This document shows positions 61,468 to 64,000 of a DNA stretch of 64,000 bases, one piece after another. The stretch is from the NCBI GenBank assembly GCA_035651635.1, contig DASRFK010000264.1:19096-83095 (forward strand), in the 5' to 3' direction. Below the pieces are notes generated by a model. The model saw only the letters and a list, made by a program, of their open reading frames with translations, was not told the DNA's origin and did not search any database. Source of the DNA: JANXQE01 sp035651635 (GTDB lineage: Bacteria; Verrucomicrobiota; Verrucomicrobiia; Limisphaerales; UBA8199). The position numbers and the translations under genes were made by a program. The stretch's first letter is position 1, and each line of letters begins with the position of its first letter.

Positions 61468-61720
61468 CGAACTTTCGTTTGATGAGGGTTTCCAGTTCGG
61501 CCAAAGCCTGAGAGGCGTCGTTTCCTTCCGCATGGATGGTCAGTTTACTGCCCGGCCCAGCGGCCAGCATCATCAGGCCCATGATGCTTTTGCCATTGAC
61601 CTTTTCACCGTCCTTTTCGACGAAGATGTCGCAGGAGAATCGATTGGCGGTTTTGACGAACATGGCGGCAGGCCGGGCGTGGATGCCCAGCTTGTTTGGG
61701 ACCAGGAAATCTTTGGTCAT
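61457..61720 (-). CDS. HPr-family phosphocarrier protein
   Basis: 87 residues from ATG 61720 (MTKDFLVPNKLGIHARPAAMFV). Phosphorylatable His15-type in GIHARPA, Ser46-type segment NGKSIMGLMMLAAGPGS. Full HPr length. The frame runs on upstream to 62341 but that is not HPr. PTS-type phosphate relay or regulatory (Npr-like) role; no other PTS genes visible. Confidence 0.9.
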   Translation of the reverse strand: MTKDFLVPNKLGIHARPAAMFVKTANRFSCDIFVEKDGEKVNGKSIMGLMMLAAGPGSKLTIHAEGNDASQALAELETLIKRKFDEE

Positions 61721-61889
61721 GCTCGAATCGTTACCCGCTAACTTCTTCGCGCTCATTCTACCCTGCGATATAAGTAACTGAACCGCGCTGGTTTTGCCAA
61801 TAAAATCTAAGACTGGCCAGCGGGCGCTGGCCAGCATGGCTCGCAAGGAAAGGATGACTTTTGAACCTGGCAGCGCTAAAGTCCCGCGG

Positions 61890-62393
61890 ATGAAAAACAA
61901 ACATTTTAAGGCTTTGGCCGTAGGGATTTTGATGGGAAGCGATTCGGACTGGCCCACGATGAAAGAGGCCGCCGATGCGTGTAAAGAGTTTGGCGTCGAA
62001 TCGGAAGTGAATGTGATTTCCGCCCATCGCGCCCCGCGCGACCTGGCGCGGTACGCAACTAGCGCACACTCACGCGGGTTGGGCGTCATTATCGCCGGAG
62101 CGGGCGGTGCCGCCCACCTGCCTGGTGTGACCGCCGCCATGACTCCCCTGCCGGTCATTGGCGTCCCCATTGCTGGCAAGTTTATTCGAGGCTGGGATGC
62201 GCTGCTCTCGATCGTCCAGATGCCGAGCGGCGTGCCGGTGGCTACGGTAGCCATCGGGGGGGCCCGCAATGCCGGTCTTTTAGCCGTCCAGATCCTCGCG
62301 GTGGCGAACCCCGTGCTGCAAAAGAAGTATTTGGAATTCAAAGAGCGCCTGGCGGAAGAGTCGCGCGCAAAAAACCGTAACCTGGCTCTTTAA
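61890..62393 (+). CDS. purE: N5-carboxyaminoimidazole ribonucleotide mutase
   Basis: 167 residues from ATG 61890 (MKNKHFKALAVGILMGSDSDWPTM). PurE signature GSDSDW, SAHRAPRDLARY, AGAGGAAHLPGVTAAMT, PVIGVP. Catalyses the carboxyl-shift step of purine biosynthesis. Frame from 61794 is longer but unsupported. Confidence 0.95.
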   Translation: MKNKHFKALAVGILMGSDSDWPTMKEAADACKEFGVESEVNVISAHRAPRDLARYATSAHSRGLGVIIAGAGGAAHLPGVTAAMTPLPVIGVPIAGKFIRGWDALLSIVQMPSGVPVATVAIGGARNAGLLAVQILAVANPVLQKKYLEFKERLAEESRAKNRNLAL

Positions 62394-62593
62394 GCTTGGA
62401 ACCAAACCTGGTGCGCGGACTCGCTCGCGCGCCAGCGTCTTGGAGTGCGGCGCTGCGCGCCGCTTTTGGAACCGAACTACGGGTGACCTGCGAAAGATCT
62501 CAAATCATTCGACCCTGCTTCGCTCCAAAAAGCGCCGCGAAGCGGCTCAGTCCAAAACCTTTGGATTGCCGGGCGGTTCGCGAACCCAATTGG

Positions 62594-63937
62594 CTACATC
62601 CGTTCCAGGGCGCGATCGATGCGATTGAGGACCCGTTCTTTGCCTAGAATCGCCATTAAATGATACAGGCTTGGGCCGGCGGTGGTCCCGCAACAGGCCA
62701 GGCGAACCGGGTGGACTAGAATTCCTGTCTTTACGCCTAGTTCCTGAGCCACTGTTTTGAATGTGGCACCAATCGAGTCCGCTTCGAAAGGCTGCAAAGC
62801 GCTTAGCGCTTCTCGCAGCCGGAGAACTCTTGGCTTGTTCTCGGGAACGAAGTCCTTCGCCGCCGCCTCGGCATCATATTCAATCTGGTCCTTAAAATAA
62901 AAGCCAGCATAGGCGGGAAGCTCGCCGAACATCTTGAACTTGCCCTTGCAAGTATCCAGCGCAGCCCGGATATACGCGGAAGGATATTGGTTAGTGTCAA
63001 AGCCCGCTCGGTTTAATGCGTGAGCCGACAATTCGTAGAAGCGTTCGTCGTTCATTTCGCGCACATACTCGCCGGCCAGCCAGGTCAGCTTGGTCAAGTC
63101 GAATCGGGCGTTATGTCTCAGAATCTGCGGCAAATCGAATGCCTCGATCACTTCGGCAATCGCCATTTTCTCGCGATTGTTTTTCGGCGACCAACCCAGC
63201 AGGCACAGATAGTTGATGAGCGCTTCGGGCGGGTAACCCTCGTCCATATAAGTCGCCAGGGAGGCGCCTTGGTCACGCTTGCTCATCTTGGTCCCGTCAC
63301 TGTTTAGAATCAGCGGGATGTGAGCATATTTCGGTGGCTCGACACCGAAAGCGCGGAACAAGGCAATATGCTTGGCGGTGTTGCTCAAGTGATCTTCGCC
63401 GCGGATCACGTGAGTGATGTTCATCTCCAAATCGTCGACCACATTGACGAAATGAAACACCGGCTGCCCGTCTGAACGCACGATGACGAAATCCGGATCG
63501 GCCTGTTCGCGGTCCGTCAACTCGCGGGTAACGTTGCCGACTACCAGGTCCGCAATCACAATCGGCTCCCGCGTCATTTTGAATCGAATCGCCCCTTGGT
63601 GTTCGTAAGCCAGACCGTGGGAGAGCAGCGCCTCGACGCGGCGTTGGTAGTTTTGCTGCCGCTGACTCTGGAAATAGGGCCCGTACTCTCCCTTGCTTGC
63701 GCCTGTGGCATCGGCCGTAATGGGCCCCTCGTCCCAATCCAGGCCGAGCCAGCGGAGTCCGTTTAGAATCACGTTCACCGCCTCCTGCGTGTTGCGCGCG
63801 ACATCCGTATCCTCAATGCGCAAGATGAAGGTTCCGCCGGTGTGCCGGGCATAGAGCCAATTAAATAGAGCCGTGCGGGCTCCGCCGATGTGCAGGTAGC
63901 CGGTCGGGCTGGGGGCGAAACGAACGCGCGCTTTCAT
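62594..63937 (-). CDS. gltX: Glutamyl-tRNA synthetase
   Basis: 447 residues. Class I: HIGH motif in PTGYLHIGGARTALFNWLYARH, KMSKS in SDGTKMSKRDQGASL, and the GluRS-specific RFAPSPTGYLHIGG start. Slightly short of the usual 470-490 but complete ends are visible. Charges tRNA-Glu, and with GatC present probably also tRNA-Gln for amidation. Confidence 0.95.
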   Translation of the reverse strand: MKARVRFAPSPTGYLHIGGARTALFNWLYARHTGGTFILRIEDTDVARNTQEAVNVILNGLRWLGLDWDEGPITADATGASKGEYGPYFQSQRQQNYQRRVEALLSHGLAYEHQGAIRFKMTREPIVIADLVVGNVTRELTDREQADPDFVIVRSDGQPVFHFVNVVDDLEMNITHVIRGEDHLSNTAKHIALFRAFGVEPPKYAHIPLILNSDGTKMSKRDQGASLATYMDEGYPPEALINYLCLLGWSPKNNREKMAIAEVIEAFDLPQILRHNARFDLTKLTWLAGEYVREMNDERFYELSAHALNRAGFDTNQYPSAYIRAALDTCKGKFKMFGELPAYAGFYFKDQIEYDAEAAAKDFVPENKPRVLRLREALSALQPFEADSIGATFKTVAQELGVKTGILVHPVRLACCGTTAGPSLYHLMAILGKERVLNRIDRALERM

Positions 63938-64000
63938 GCCTCACTCACCTGGCTGCCAGGTCCAGGCAGGCGCTCTCCTTCGTGCTGCGGACATAAAGCC

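Overview
The window looks like a chromosome segment of a Verrucomicrobiota bacterium, probably a Pedosphaera/Limisphaerales-like lineage. The evidence is the set of prepilin-type proteins with an H-X9-DG tail, the MoxR-DUF58-BatA-VWA-DUF4159 operon, secreted proteins with the short C-terminal repeat ending in FYR/FYK, and the housekeeping genes. No 16S gene is present, so this assignment is inference from gene content.

Layout. (1) 1-5067, defence island: the 3' part of drmB and all of drmC from a DISARM anti-phage system, followed by two unrecognised genes. One of these, on the minus strand, shows PD-(D/E)XK nuclease residues. The segment ends at a 31-bp copy of the 3' end of a tRNA-Gly gene, which suggests an integration boundary. 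(2) 5068-7454: an anchored coiled-coil protein, an N-terminally truncated IS110-type transposase and structured noncoding DNA. (3) 7455-about 21335: a large array of integron gene cassettes. I can place 19 clear attC sites and 2 degenerate ones, mostly 93 bp long. Each has imperfect inverted arms with unpaired bases on the same side, and almost every gene between them is on the minus strand and starts just after an attC. No integron integrase is in the window, so this is a cluster of attC sites lacking an integrase (CALIN) as far as can be seen. Cargo: five prepilin-like H-X9-DG proteins, a secretin-N-domain-repeat protein, an ExbD/TolR-like protein, a triple-repeat coiled protein, a SUKH-4-like immunity protein, a zinc ribbon, a lipoprotein with a carboxypeptidase-regulatory-like fold, a frameshifted Clp-N protein, paired paralogous small membrane proteins, and orphans. 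(4) 21915-64000, ordinary core: dtd, a B12-binding radical SAM protein, a transglutaminase plus a Bat-like (MoxR/DUF58/VWA) operon, secreted carbohydrate-active proteins, groES-groEL, rpoZ-like, rpmI, a 2969-residue cyclic beta-glucan synthase homologue (NdvB type), asnS, an HDOD response regulator, gatC with an HPr gene, purE and gltX.

How parts work together. DrmB and DrmC belong to one restriction-like defence system. The cassette array is a shuffled store of mostly exported or membrane proteins, and its five pseudopilin cassettes share long 5' leaders and a common start context. The 24.6-36.8 kb operon is a co-oriented set for a cell-envelope machine of the aerotolerance (Bat) type. All positions come from reading the sequence; family names are recognition from motifs, not database searches.
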